From positions 1,736,001 through 1,800,000 of the forward strand of contig NZ_JAHBOH010000001.1 in the NCBI RefSeq assembly GCF_018531375.1: a stretch of DNA of 64,000 bases, given 5' to 3'. Below, piece by piece: positions 53,262 to 61,498 of the stretch. The stretch's first letter is position 1; each line of letters begins with the position of its first letter. A model generated the notes under the pieces. That model searched no databases. It worked only from the letters and a program-made list of their open reading frames with translations, and was not told the DNA's origin. This DNA comes from Cellulomonas fulva. Its GTDB lineage: Bacteria > Actinomycetota > Actinomycetes > Actinomycetales > Cellulomonadaceae. A program made the translations under genes and the position numbers.

Positions 53262-54623
53262 TCACGCTCCGCCGCCGGCCTGCTCGGCGTTGGAGATGGA
53301 CTCGTCGAGCAGCGTCTGCATCTTCGGCTGCGTCTCGGCCAGGTAGTCCGCGGCCGTCTGCTTGCCGTCGAGCACGGGCTGGATGTTGGTCCACAGCTCG
53401 TCGTACCACTCCGCGCCGTACGTGAAGGCCGCCGGCATCGCCCGGCCGTAGTCCTGCACGATGTCCAGGAACTCCTGGCGGTTGGCGGGCTCGGCGCCCT
53501 CCTCCGCGGCCCAGTCCTGGGCGACGTCGATGAGGTTGGGGATCTGGATGTTCGCGTCGACCAGCGTCTGCTGCGCCTCCGGGTCGCCCGAGAGGTAGGT
53601 CACCAGGTTCACCGCGTCCTGCGGGTGCTCGGTCGTCGCGGAGACGCCGATGCCGAGGGAGCCGATCCACGTGGCCGACCCGGCGTCGCCGACGGTCGGC
53701 CAGGGGATCAGGTCGTAGTCGAAGTCCAGGTCGTTGTAGACCGAGACGTCCCACGGCCCGACCGGGAAGAAGCCGATCTCACCGGCCATCCAGCGCTGGT
53801 ACGTGTCGAGCGTCGCGGCGTCGGACGCCGAGGGCGTGACCTTGTCGATGTTCGTGAGGTCGGCGAACTTCTGCAGCGCCTCCGCGAACTCCGGGGTGTC
53901 GACGGTGACCTGCGTGTGGTCCTCGTTGGTCCAGTCGCCGCCGTTGCTCCACACCATCGACTGCAGGTTCCACTGGACGTTGAGCCCGGTGCCCCACTGG
54001 TCGACGGCGCCGTCGCCGTCCGTGTCGGTGGTCAGCTTCTTGCAGATGTCGACGAACTCCTCCCAGGTCAGGGGGGTGTCCTTGTCCGGCAGCTCGATGC
54101 CCGCGTCCTCGAGCATCGTCTTGTTGTAGCCGAAGGAGAACGGGCCGACGTCCTTGGGCAGGCCGTACAGCGCGCCGTCCGGCGTGCCCTGGACGGTGCC
54201 GTTGAAGCGGTAGGAGTCGACGCCGTACTCCCAGATGTTGTCGAGGTCCAGACCGGACTCGGCGACCTGGTCGGTGATGTCCATCAGGACGCCCGAGGCG
54301 ACGTAGGACTGCAGGCTGGCCTGCTCGATGTAGAACACGTCCGGGACGTTGTTGCCCGCGACGGCCGCCTGCAGCTTGGTCGCGTACTGGTCCGCGTCCG
54401 TGACGATCATGTTGACCTTGACGCCGGTGTCCTCGGTGTAGCGGTCGATCGCGGCCTGGTAGGCCGCCTTCTCGTCCGTGCCTCCGCGGAACATGAAGGT
54501 GATCGTCTTGTCACCGCCGTCGTCCTCGCCGCCGCCACCGCCGCCGCTGCACGCCGTCAGCGCGAGCGCGCCGACCATGGCGGTCGCGACCGCTCCGGTG
54601 ATGAGCCTGGTCCTGCTCTTCAT
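53262..54623 (-). CDS. ABC sugar importer, extracellular substrate-binding lipoprotein
   Basis: A 453-residue SBP_bac_1-type binding protein. The lipoprotein signal peptide is MKSRTRLITGAVATAMVGAL with lipobox LTAC, followed by a Gly/Glu/Asp linker. The body has TITFMFRGGTDEKAAYQAAI, GLPKDVGPFSFGYNKTMLED and FFPVGPWDVSVYNDL, as in oligosaccharide-binding proteins. ATG 54623 has GGGAGG about 10 bp upstream. It is first in the leftward operon (binding protein, two permeases, GH43, DUF624). From the neighbours, an alpha-L-arabino-oligosaccharide is the probable ligand. Confidence 0.92.
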   Translation of the reverse strand: MKSRTRLITGAVATAMVGALALTACSGGGGGGEDDGGDKTITFMFRGGTDEKAAYQAAIDRYTEDTGVKVNMIVTDADQYATKLQAAVAGNNVPDVFYIEQASLQSYVASGVLMDITDQVAESGLDLDNIWEYGVDSYRFNGTVQGTPDGALYGLPKDVGPFSFGYNKTMLEDAGIELPDKDTPLTWEEFVDICKKLTTDTDGDGAVDQWGTGLNVQWNLQSMVWSNGGDWTNEDHTQVTVDTPEFAEALQKFADLTNIDKVTPSASDAATLDTYQRWMAGEIGFFPVGPWDVSVYNDLDFDYDLIPWPTVGDAGSATWIGSLGIGVSATTEHPQDAVNLVTYLSGDPEAQQTLVDANIQIPNLIDVAQDWAAEEGAEPANRQEFLDIVQDYGRAMPAAFTYGAEWYDELWTNIQPVLDGKQTAADYLAETQPKMQTLLDESISNAEQAGGGA

Positions 54624-54784
54624 GTCTGCCTGCCTCCCGAGTCCGTGGGTGGGGTCAGGTCGATCCGCGGCCGGGACGGCCCGGACACACCGCGCGGTGC
54701 GTCCGGGGGGCGACGCGGTGCCTCCGTGCACCGCTCGTCCGTCCCTGCTGGTCACCTTTGACCTCTCCAGTGTTGCCAACGCCG

Positions 54785-54811
54785 AATCTACAACGTTGAT
54801 CTACAACGTTG
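54785..54811 (-). promoter_or_regulatory. Leftward promoter with two overlapping-phase operators
   Basis: CTACAACGTTG occurs twice (54788-54798 and 54801-54811), 13 bp apart. Each is a good half of the CTACAACGATGTAG operator. On the minus strand a -10-like TAGATT (54790-54785) overlaps the first. The leader to the binding-protein gene is about 155 bases. The divergent 458-bp region to the GH27 gene has no gene I can support. Confidence 0.6.
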
Positions 54812-54990
54812 CACAACATGGCACGAGTCGGCATGATCGGTCAAGCAACGGTTCGGTCACGGAGTGGCCCAGGGGTCGGGCGACCCGGCGGCGGCTCGGG
54901 CCGGGCGGCCCGTCGGCGGCGGGTTCTCAGGGCTCTGACCTGCGACGAGACGCTCTGGCTGACGCGACGCGCCGGGCCGGAGGAGGCGCG

Positions 54991-55037
54991 TTGACGACAG
55001 GGGCACCGATCGTGCATGGTGCTCTACAACGATGTAG
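54991..55037 (+). promoter_or_regulatory. Promoter and operator of the GH27-GH51-GH43 operon
   Basis: TTGACG (54991-54996) and CATGGT (55015-55020) with an 18-bp spacer. At the predicted transcription start lies CTACAACGATGTAG (55024-55037), the exact copy of the site before the second GH127 gene. Confidence 0.65.
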
Positions 55038-55081
55038 ACCGGCGGTTGGCCGGGGAACGACGATCGCGAGGGAGCGAGTCG

Positions 55082-56473
55082 ATGGGCGTGGCGGACACGC
55101 CACCCATGGGGTGGAACAGCTGGGACTGCTTCGGCACCACGGTGACCGAGGCGGAGGTCCTGGCCAACGCCCGCTTCCTCGCTGCCCACCTGCTGCCGCT
55201 CGGCTGGGACACGGTGGTCGTCGACATCGACTGGGCGGACCCCGGGGCGCGGGCGCACGGCTACAACGAGGGCGCCGAGCTGTGCCTGGACGCCCACGGC
55301 CGACCGCGTCCGGCGCCGAACCGGTTCCCGTCCGCGGGTGGCGGGGCCGGCCTCGACGACGTGCCCGGCGACGGCTTCGCCCCGCTGGCCGCGCAGGTGC
55401 ACGGGCTCGGCCTCCGGTTCGGGGTGCACGTGCTGCGGGGGATCCCGCGCCGCGCGGTCGAGCTCGACCTGCCGGTCGAGGGCACCTCCTGGACCGCACG
55501 GGACGCCGCCGACACGAGCTCGGTCTGCGCGTGGAACCCGCACCAGTACGGGCTCGACCACACGCACCCGGCGGCGCAGGCGTGGCTGGACGGCCAGGTG
55601 GCCCAGCTGGCGCGGTGGGGCGTCGACTACGTCAAGGTCGACGACGTGCTCGCGCCGCTGCACGTCGACGCGGTCCTCGCCTGGTCCACCGCGATCGAGC
55701 GGTGCGGCCGGCCGATGCTGCTCTCGCTCTCGCCCGGCACGGGCGTGTCGACCCGGGACCACGGCCTGCTCGCCGCCCACGCGCAAATGTGGCGCGTCTG
55801 CGACGACCTGTGGGACCGCTGGGAGGACGTGCACGCGAGCTTCGCGCGCCTGGCGCGGTGGGCGCCGCTGCAGCGGCCGGGTGCGTGGGCCGACGCGGAC
55901 ATGCTGCCGCTGGGGCACATCGGGATCCGCGCCGAGCGCGGCGAGGACCGCGCGAGCCGGCTGACGCCCGACGAGCAGCGCACCCTCCTGACGCTGTGGG
56001 TCATGGCGCGCTCGCCGCTCATGATGGGCGGCGACCTGCCCACCACCGACGACGCGACGATCGCGCTGCTCGCCACGCCCGCCGTCGGTCACGTGCTGCG
56101 CACCTCGATCGACAACCGCGAGGTGCTGCGCGAGCCGGTCGACGACGGCGAGCTGGTCGTCTGGTCCGCGCGCGCGACGGCGCCCGACGAGCCCGGCTCG
56201 TCGTACGCCGCGGTGTTCTGGACCGGTGCCGCCCCGCGCGACCACACCGTCCCGCTGGGCGCGCTCGTCGGGCACGACGTCGCGCTCGCCCACCGCTGGA
56301 CCGTCCGCGACCTGTGGGACCGCGTCCCCCTCGAGAGCCCCGCCGCCGGGCCGCACCAGCCGGCCGGCGAGATCACCCTCCACGTCCCCGCGCACGGCGT
56401 GCGCTGGTTCGCCCTCGACCCGACCGGCCCGGAGCCGGCGCCCTCGCACCACCGACAGGAGCACCTCGCATGA
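55082..56473 (+). CDS. GH27 alpha-galactosidase or beta-L-arabinopyranosidase
   Basis: A 463-residue GH27 protein without a signal peptide. It begins with the family hallmark PPMGWNSWDCFG. The nucleophile is D187 in YVKVDD, and the acid/base is probably D241 or D242 in WRVCDDLWD; MARSPLMMGGDLP is also conserved, and a C-terminal beta-domain is present. GH27 contains alpha-galactosidases and, in Streptomyces, beta-L-arabinopyranosidases; the two substrates differ only at C5, and the operon with GH51 and GH43 makes the second activity quite possible. ATG 55082 has GAGGGAG upstream. The stop overlaps the GH51 start (ATGA). Confidence 0.88.
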   Translation: MGVADTPPMGWNSWDCFGTTVTEAEVLANARFLAAHLLPLGWDTVVVDIDWADPGARAHGYNEGAELCLDAHGRPRPAPNRFPSAGGGAGLDDVPGDGFAPLAAQVHGLGLRFGVHVLRGIPRRAVELDLPVEGTSWTARDAADTSSVCAWNPHQYGLDHTHPAAQAWLDGQVAQLARWGVDYVKVDDVLAPLHVDAVLAWSTAIERCGRPMLLSLSPGTGVSTRDHGLLAAHAQMWRVCDDLWDRWEDVHASFARLARWAPLQRPGAWADADMLPLGHIGIRAERGEDRASRLTPDEQRTLLTLWVMARSPLMMGGDLPTTDDATIALLATPAVGHVLRTSIDNREVLREPVDDGELVVWSARATAPDEPGSSYAAVFWTGAAPRDHTVPLGALVGHDVALAHRWTVRDLWDRVPLESPAAGPHQPAGEITLHVPAHGVRWFALDPTGPEPAPSHHRQEHLA

Positions 56474-57984
56474 TCCCCGTGACGATCACCCTCGACCCCG
56501 CGTTCCGCGTGGGCCCCGTGCGCCGCCGCACGTTCGGCTCCTTCGTCGAGCACCTGGGCCGCTGCGTCTACACCGGCATCCACGACCCCGCCCACCCGAC
56601 CGCGGACGGCGACGGCTTCCGCAAGGACGTCATCGAGCTCACGCGTGAGCTCGGCGTCAGCACCGTGCGCTATCCGGGCGGCAACTTCGTGTCCGGGTAC
56701 CGCTGGGAGGACGGCGTCGGCCCGGTGGCCGAGCGTCCCCGCCGCCTCGACCTCGCCTGGCACTCGACCGACCCCAACACGGTCGGCGTCGACGAGTTCA
56801 TGCGGTGGACCAAGGCCGCCGAGGTCGAGCCGATGATGGCCGTGAACCTCGGCACCCGCGGCGTGCAGGAGGCGCTCGACCTGCTGGAGTACTGCAACGT
56901 CAAGGGCGGCACCCGCCTGTCCGACCTGCGCATCGCGAACGGCTCGCCCGAGCCGCACGACATCCGCATGTGGTGCCTGGGCAACGAGATGGACGGCCCG
57001 TGGCAGATCGGCCACAAGACCGCCTACGAGTACGGACGCCTGGCGGCCGAGACGGCCCGGGCGATGCGCATGATCCAGCCGGACCTGGAGCTGGTCGCGT
57101 GCGGCTCGTCGGGCGTGCCGATCCCGACGTTCGGGGAGTGGGAGCAGATCGTGCTCGCCGAGTCCTACGAGTACGTCGACATGATCTCGGCGCACGCGTA
57201 CTACTGGGAGGAGGACGGCGACCTCGGCTCGTTCCTCGCGTCCGCGACCGACATGGACCACTTCATCGAGTCCGTCGCCGCGACCGCCGACGCCGTGCGC
57301 GCGCACAAGAAGCTGTCCAAGCGGATCCACATCTCGTTCGACGAGTGGAACGTCTGGTACCAGCACCGCGCCGAGTCCCAGCCGCCCACGGGCGACGACT
57401 GGCCGGTCGCCCCGGTGCTCCTCGAGGACAAGTACAACGTGGCGGACGCCGTCGTCGTGGGGAACCTGCTCATCAGCCTGCTGCGGCACACGGACCGCGT
57501 GCACGCGGCGTCGCTCGCCCAGCTCGTCAACGTGATCGCGCCGATCATGACCGAGCCGGGCGGCCGGTCCTGGAAGCAGACGATCTTCCACCCCTTCGCC
57601 CAGGCGTCGGCGTACGCGAAGGGCGAGGTGCTGCGCGTCGCGATCGACGTCGACACCTACGAGACCGCGAAGTTCGGCGACGCCGCGCTCGCGGACGCGG
57701 TGGCCACGTACGACGCCGAGACGGGCGAGGTCGCGCTGTTCGCCGTGAACCGCTCGACGACACAGCCCGCGCTGCTCGACGTCGACGTGCGCTCGATCCC
57801 GGGCCTGCGGCTGGTCGAGGCCAGCACGCTCGCGAACCCGGACCACACCTGGTCCGCGACGGCCGACGACGACACGTCCGTGCTGCCGCGCGCGAACAGC
57901 ACCGCCGAGCTCGTCGACGGCCGCCTGCGCGTCGAGGTCCCGCCGGTGTCCTGGAACGTCGTGCGCCTGGGCACCCGCGCATGA
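56470..57984 (+). CDS. Intracellular GH51 alpha-L-arabinofuranosidase
   Basis: A 504-residue enzyme, the normal length of AbfA-type GH51, without a signal peptide. The acid/base is E173 in LGNEMDGPW and the nucleophile E292 in SFDEWNVWY, within one to two positions of the well-studied Geobacillus enzyme. RYPGGNFVSGYRWEDGVGP and NLGTRGVQEALDLLEYCN are also typical. It removes terminal alpha-L-arabinofuranose from imported oligosaccharides, feeding AraA. Start and stop both overlap neighbours by 4 bp, so the three-gene operon is translationally coupled. Confidence 0.95.
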   Translation: MIPVTITLDPAFRVGPVRRRTFGSFVEHLGRCVYTGIHDPAHPTADGDGFRKDVIELTRELGVSTVRYPGGNFVSGYRWEDGVGPVAERPRRLDLAWHSTDPNTVGVDEFMRWTKAAEVEPMMAVNLGTRGVQEALDLLEYCNVKGGTRLSDLRIANGSPEPHDIRMWCLGNEMDGPWQIGHKTAYEYGRLAAETARAMRMIQPDLELVACGSSGVPIPTFGEWEQIVLAESYEYVDMISAHAYYWEEDGDLGSFLASATDMDHFIESVAATADAVRAHKKLSKRIHISFDEWNVWYQHRAESQPPTGDDWPVAPVLLEDKYNVADAVVVGNLLISLLRHTDRVHAASLAQLVNVIAPIMTEPGGRSWKQTIFHPFAQASAYAKGEVLRVAIDVDTYETAKFGDAALADAVATYDAETGEVALFAVNRSTTQPALLDVDVRSIPGLRLVEASTLANPDHTWSATADDDTSVLPRANSTAELVDGRLRVEVPPVSWNVVRLGTRA

Positions 57985-59108
57985 GCCAGCACGCCGCCCC
58001 CTCCGCGAGCTCCTCCTCCGCGGAGACCGACGCCGGGGAGGCTGCGCCCCGGCGTCGGGGGCGGCGTGTGCTCCTGGTCGCGAGCCTGCTCGTCGTGGTG
58101 CTGGCCGTCGCCGGCGGCGCGTTCTGGTTGCTGCGGCCGGACGCGCCCGCGGCCACCGCGCTCGAGCTCGCGGGCGACCTGCACACCCACGACCCCGCGC
58201 TCGTCGTGGGCGACGAGGGCGAGCCCTGGTACGTGTTCTCGACCGGCGACGTGCGCGTCGGGGCCGGATCCCCGCAGATCCGGCGGTCCACGGACGGCGG
58301 CCGGACCTGGGAGGAGGCGGGCACGGTGTGGGACGCCGCGAGCCGCCCGACGTGGGTCTACGACGAGATCGCGGGAGTGCAGAACTTCTGGGCGCCCGAG
58401 GTGATCGAGCACGACGGCGTCTGGTACCTCTACTACGCGGCGTCGACCTTCGGCTCGAACACGTCGCTGATCGGTCTGATGACCAACACGACGCTCGACC
58501 CCGACGACCCGGCCTACGCCTGGGTCGACGAGGGTGAGGTGATCCGCTCGACCACGGGCGAGGACAACTTCAACGCGATCGACGCGGGGGTCGTGGTGGA
58601 CGACGACGGCACGCCGTGGATGTCGTTCGGCTCGTTCTGGGGCGGGATCCAGCTCGTCGAGCTGCAGTGGCCGGACGGCAAGCTCGCGGACCCCGACGCC
58701 GAGCCGGTGACGATCGCCAGCCGCGTCGGCAGCCCCAACGCGATCGAGGCGCCGTACCTGGTGCACCGCGACGGCTGGTACTACCTGTTCTTCTCGCGCG
58801 ACTCGTGCTGCCAGGGGACGGACTCGACCTACAACATCGCCGTCGGCCGGTCCCGTGACGTCACGGGACCCTACGTGGACGACGAGGGTCGCGAGCTGAC
58901 CGCCGACGGCGGGCTGTCCCTGCTCTCGTCGGCGGGCGACATGATCGGACCGGGCGGGCAGTCCTACTCGGAGGGCTACCTCGCGTTCCACTACTACTCG
59001 GCGGAGCTGGGCGGCGACTTCCAGCTCGCGATCCGGGAGCTCGCGTGGGACGGCGACGGCTGGCCCGTCGCGACGACGAGCGAGGAGCAGGACGCGCTGG
59101 CGGACTGA
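57981..59108 (+). CDS. Membrane-anchored or secreted GH43 arabinanase
   Basis: A 375-residue GH43 protein. The N terminus is a Ser/Ala-rich tail, then RRRGRR and one hydrophobic segment (VLLVASLLVVVLAVAGGAFW, about residues 30-49). This suits an uncleaved signal anchor with the catalytic domain outside the cell. The triad is D71 (HTHDPALV), D201 (NAIDAGVV) and E256 (NAIEAPYL); FWAPEVIEHDGVWYLYYAAS and SFWGGIQLV are typical of endo-1,5-alpha-L-arabinanases. It overlaps the GH51 stop by 4 bp (ATGA). Only 3 bp separate its stop from the convergent GNAT gene. Confidence 0.9.
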   Translation: MSQHAAPSASSSSAETDAGEAAPRRRGRRVLLVASLLVVVLAVAGGAFWLLRPDAPAATALELAGDLHTHDPALVVGDEGEPWYVFSTGDVRVGAGSPQIRRSTDGGRTWEEAGTVWDAASRPTWVYDEIAGVQNFWAPEVIEHDGVWYLYYAASTFGSNTSLIGLMTNTTLDPDDPAYAWVDEGEVIRSTTGEDNFNAIDAGVVVDDDGTPWMSFGSFWGGIQLVELQWPDGKLADPDAEPVTIASRVGSPNAIEAPYLVHRDGWYYLFFSRDSCCQGTDSTYNIAVGRSRDVTGPYVDDEGRELTADGGLSLLSSAGDMIGPGGQSYSEGYLAFHYYSAELGGDFQLAIRELAWDGDGWPVATTSEEQDALAD

Positions 59109-59111
59109 CCC

Positions 59112-59675
59112 TCACAGCGCGCGCTCGAGGACGAAGTCGTCCTCGAGCCGCGCGCCCACCTGGAAGTGCTTGACGCCGACGCGCGCGAACCCGTGCCGGC
59201 CGTAGAAGCGCTGCGCACGGGCGTTGAGCTGGTTGACCCCCAGCCACATCCCGGCGGCGCCCCGCGCCCGCCCGTCCTCGATGCTCGCGGCCATGAGCGC
59301 GTCGGCGACGCCGCCTCCGTGCCGCTCCGGGTGCACGTAGCACTTGGACAGCTCGACGGTCGGGGCGAGCGTCAGGCACGCGCGCACGTCCTCGTCGGAC
59401 GGGACGCCGGCGACGAGCATCGTGTAGCCCAGCAGCGCGTCGTCGTCCGGTCCGGCCGTCGCGACCAGCACGGTCCGCGCGGCGTCCGTGAGGTACCGCG
59501 CGAACGCGGCGGGCGACAGCACGGAGTCGACGAACGCGCGCTGGTCCTCCGGCGTCGACCCCGGCGGACAGGCCAGCGGGAACGTGAGCGCTGCCAGCTC
59601 GGCGAGCGCCGGGACGTCGGCGGCCAGCGCGGGGCGGACGGTGGGTCGCACGGAGCGGGGGAGGGAGCCGGTCAC
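59112..59675 (-). CDS. GNAT family N-acetyltransferase
   Basis: A 187-residue acetyl-CoA-dependent transferase: beta-4/acetyl-CoA-binding loop VELSKCYVHPERHGGGVADALMAASIEDGRA at about residues 108-138, then LGVNQLNARAQRFYGRHGFARVG. The substrate is unknown. GTG 59675 has no ribosome site but a -10-like TAGGCT (minus strand, 59692-59687) about 12 bp upstream, so the transcript may be leaderless. It is divergent from the glutaredoxin gene. Confidence 0.85.
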   Translation of the reverse strand: MTGSLPRSVRPTVRPALAADVPALAELAALTFPLACPPGSTPEDQRAFVDSVLSPAAFARYLTDAARTVLVATAGPDDDALLGYTMLVAGVPSDEDVRACLTLAPTVELSKCYVHPERHGGGVADALMAASIEDGRARGAAGMWLGVNQLNARAQRFYGRHGFARVGVKHFQVGARLEDDFVLERAL

Positions 59676-59725
59676 GCGCGGCAGCCTAGGCCGCGTCGAC
59701 CCCGTGCGGGGACTAGGGTCGGCCT

Positions 59726-59989
59726 GTGCTCGATGACGACGCACCCCGCGTGGTGCTCTTCTCCCGCGCCGGCTGCCACCTGTGCGACGCCGCCCGCGCG
59801 GTGGTGCAGGACGAGGCCGCGCGCGCCGGTGCGCAGTGGCGCGAGGTCGACGTGGACACCGACACGCTGCCCGGCCGGGACCTGGGGGAGTACGGCGAGC
59901 TCGTGCCGGTCGTCGAGGTCGACGGCGTGCGGCAGGGCTACTGGCAGATCGACCCGCAGCGGCTGCGCCGCGCGCTCGCGGCCGGATGA
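59726..59989 (+). CDS. Glutaredoxin-like (DUF836) protein
   Basis: An 87-residue thioredoxin-fold protein with the redox motif CHLC (SRAGCHLCDAARAVV, about residues 13-27) and the cis-Pro loop GELVPVVEVDG. In actinobacteria such a gene often precedes rex, as here: its stop overlaps the rex start (ATGA). A -10-like TAGGGT (59714-59719) places the transcript start at or next to GTG 59726, so it is probably leaderless. Confidence 0.88.
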   Translation: MLDDDAPRVVLFSRAGCHLCDAARAVVQDEAARAGAQWREVDVDTDTLPGRDLGEYGELVPVVEVDGVRQGYWQIDPQRLRRALAAG

Positions 59990-60684
59990 CGGGTCGGGTG
60001 GTCGCGCGGAGCCCGCTCGTCGGCGGTCCGACGAGCGTGCCCGCGACGAGTGGTACCGCGACGAGCGTGCCCGCCGCCACCGTGTCCCGGCTGCCGGGCT
60101 ACCTGCACGCGCTCGACGGCCTGCACGCGAACGGGACCGCGGTGGTGACCTCGCAGGAGCTCGCCCGCGCGGCCGGCGTCACCTCGGTGCAGCTGCGCAA
60201 GGACCTGTCGTTCCTCGGCTCGTACGGGCGCCGCGGGGTCGGGTACGACGTCGAGCACCTGCGGCACCAGGTCGCGGACGTGCTGGGCGTCCGGGAGCCG
60301 CACTCGGTCGTGCTCGTCGGGCTCGGGAACCTGGGCCACGCGCTGGCGCACTACGGCGGGTTCGCGGACCGCGGGTTCACGCTCGTCGGGCTGGTCGACG
60401 CGGACCCGGCGCTGGTCGGGACCGAGGTCGCCGGGCTCGTCGTCGAGCCGCCGGAGCGCCTCGCCGAGCTCGTCGGACGGACCGGCGCGACCATCGGCGT
60501 GATCGCGACCCCTGCGGGCGTGGCGCAGGACGTGTGCGACGCGCTGGTCGCGGCGGGGGTCACGGGCGTGCTGACGTTCGCACCGCGGGCGCTGCGCGTG
60601 CCCGCGCACGTGGACGTGCGCGCGGTGGACGTGGCGAGCGAGCTGCAGATCCTCGCGTTCCACGCGCGCCGCCCGCGCGCCTGA
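59986..60684 (+). CDS. rex: Redox-sensing transcriptional repressor Rex
   Basis: A 232-residue Rex protein, which senses the NADH/NAD+ ratio and represses respiratory genes. The N-terminal winged helix (VTSQELARAAGVTSVQLRKDLSFLGSYGRRGVGYDV, about residues 50-85) and the Rossmann motif VVLVGLGNLGHAL (about 107-119) are both clear. The DNA-binding helix SVQLRKDLS is a family hallmark. It is translationally coupled to the glutaredoxin-like gene. hemA, the usual next gene, is absent at this place; convergent yceI follows. Confidence 0.93.
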   Translation: MTGRVVARSPLVGGPTSVPATSGTATSVPAATVSRLPGYLHALDGLHANGTAVVTSQELARAAGVTSVQLRKDLSFLGSYGRRGVGYDVEHLRHQVADVLGVREPHSVVLVGLGNLGHALAHYGGFADRGFTLVGLVDADPALVGTEVAGLVVEPPERLAELVGRTGATIGVIATPAGVAQDVCDALVAAGVTGVLTFAPRALRVPAHVDVRAVDVASELQILAFHARRPRA

Positions 60685-60704
60685 CGGCGCACGCCCGGGA
60701 ACGA

Positions 60705-60758
60705 CGAGGACGCCGGTCCTCGTCGACCGCGCGGGGCCGACGAGGACCGGCGTCCTCG
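60705..60758. terminator. Bidirectional terminator between rex and yceI
   Basis: A perfect 21-bp stem (60705-60725 with 60738-60758) with a 12-base loop lies between two convergent genes. Confidence 0.8.
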
Positions 60759-60773
60759 GGGTGCTGGGGTGGC

Positions 60774-61325
60774 TCAGGCCTGCTTGATGACCGAGACGTC
60801 CAGCGTGATGACGACCTTGTCCGAGACCAGGACGCCGCCGGCCTCGAGCGCCGCGTTCCAGGTCAGGTCGAAGTCCTTGCGCGAGATCGTCACGGACGAC
60901 TCGAACCCGGCGCGCGTGTTGCCGAACGGGTCGACGGCCACGCCGTTGAACTCGGTCGCGAGCTCGACGGAGCGGGTCACGCCGTGGATGGTGAGGTCGC
61001 CGACGACGACCCAGTCGCCGCCGTCCTGGCGGACCTCGGTCGAGGCGAACGTCCACTGGCCGAACTTCTCCACGTCGAAGAAGTCGCCGCTCTTGAGGTG
61101 GCCGTCGCGGTTGGCGTCACCGGTGGAGACGGTCGCGGGGTCGAGCGTGGCGGTCACGGACGCGCCCGCGTCGGACACCGTCACGGCGCCGTCGGTGATC
61201 GCGACGGTGCCGCGGACCTTGGAGATGCCGGCGTGCCGGACCGTGAAGGCGGCCTCGCTGTGCGACGGGTCGATGGCCCAGGTGCCGGTGGAGAGCTCGG
61301 TGGGGAGCGCGGTGGCGACGGTCAT
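60774..61325 (-). CDS. YceI family protein
   Basis: A 183-residue YceI-fold protein, a lipocalin-like beta-barrel that can bind polyprenyl-type lipids: GTWAIDPSHSEAAFTVRHAGISKVRG at the N terminus and DLTIHGVTRSVELATEFNG, FDLTWNAALEAGGVLVSDKV later. There is no signal peptide, as in many actinobacterial members. ATG 61325 has GAAGGAG upstream. It is divergent from a MarR gene with an inverted repeat between them, so the MarR protein probably controls it. Confidence 0.9.
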   Translation of the reverse strand: MTVATALPTELSTGTWAIDPSHSEAAFTVRHAGISKVRGTVAITDGAVTVSDAGASVTATLDPATVSTGDANRDGHLKSGDFFDVEKFGQWTFASTEVRQDGGDWVVVGDLTIHGVTRSVELATEFNGVAVDPFGNTRAGFESSVTISRKDFDLTWNAALEAGGVLVSDKVVITLDVSVIKQA

Positions 61326-61372
61326 GGTGACTCCTTCGTGAGCGGGGCTGCTGGCACCCGCTCCGTCGTTGG

Positions 61373-61400
61373 TTGAACAGTCAACTTCTTGATAGTTCAA
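61373..61400. promoter_or_regulatory. Probable MarR operator between yceI and marR
   Basis: TTGAAC (61373-61378) and GTTCAA (61395-61400) are inverted, with AGTCAACT and TTGATAGT repeats inside. AT-rich sequence such as this is unusual in the window and sits between divergent genes. Confidence 0.55.
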
Positions 61401-61498
61401 AGTTGTACTACATTGAGAGGGCGGGCGCAAGTGATGTTCACCCGCGGCACGCAGACCCGCGGTGGGACACTCGTCGCGGTCGGGGAGGGACGGAGGCG

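Noticed and set aside
54478..56469. In-frame upstream extension of the intracellular GH51 to 54478
   Set aside because: The extension is a shadow of the GH27 gene. GH51 homology, length and the ATGA overlap place the start at 56470.
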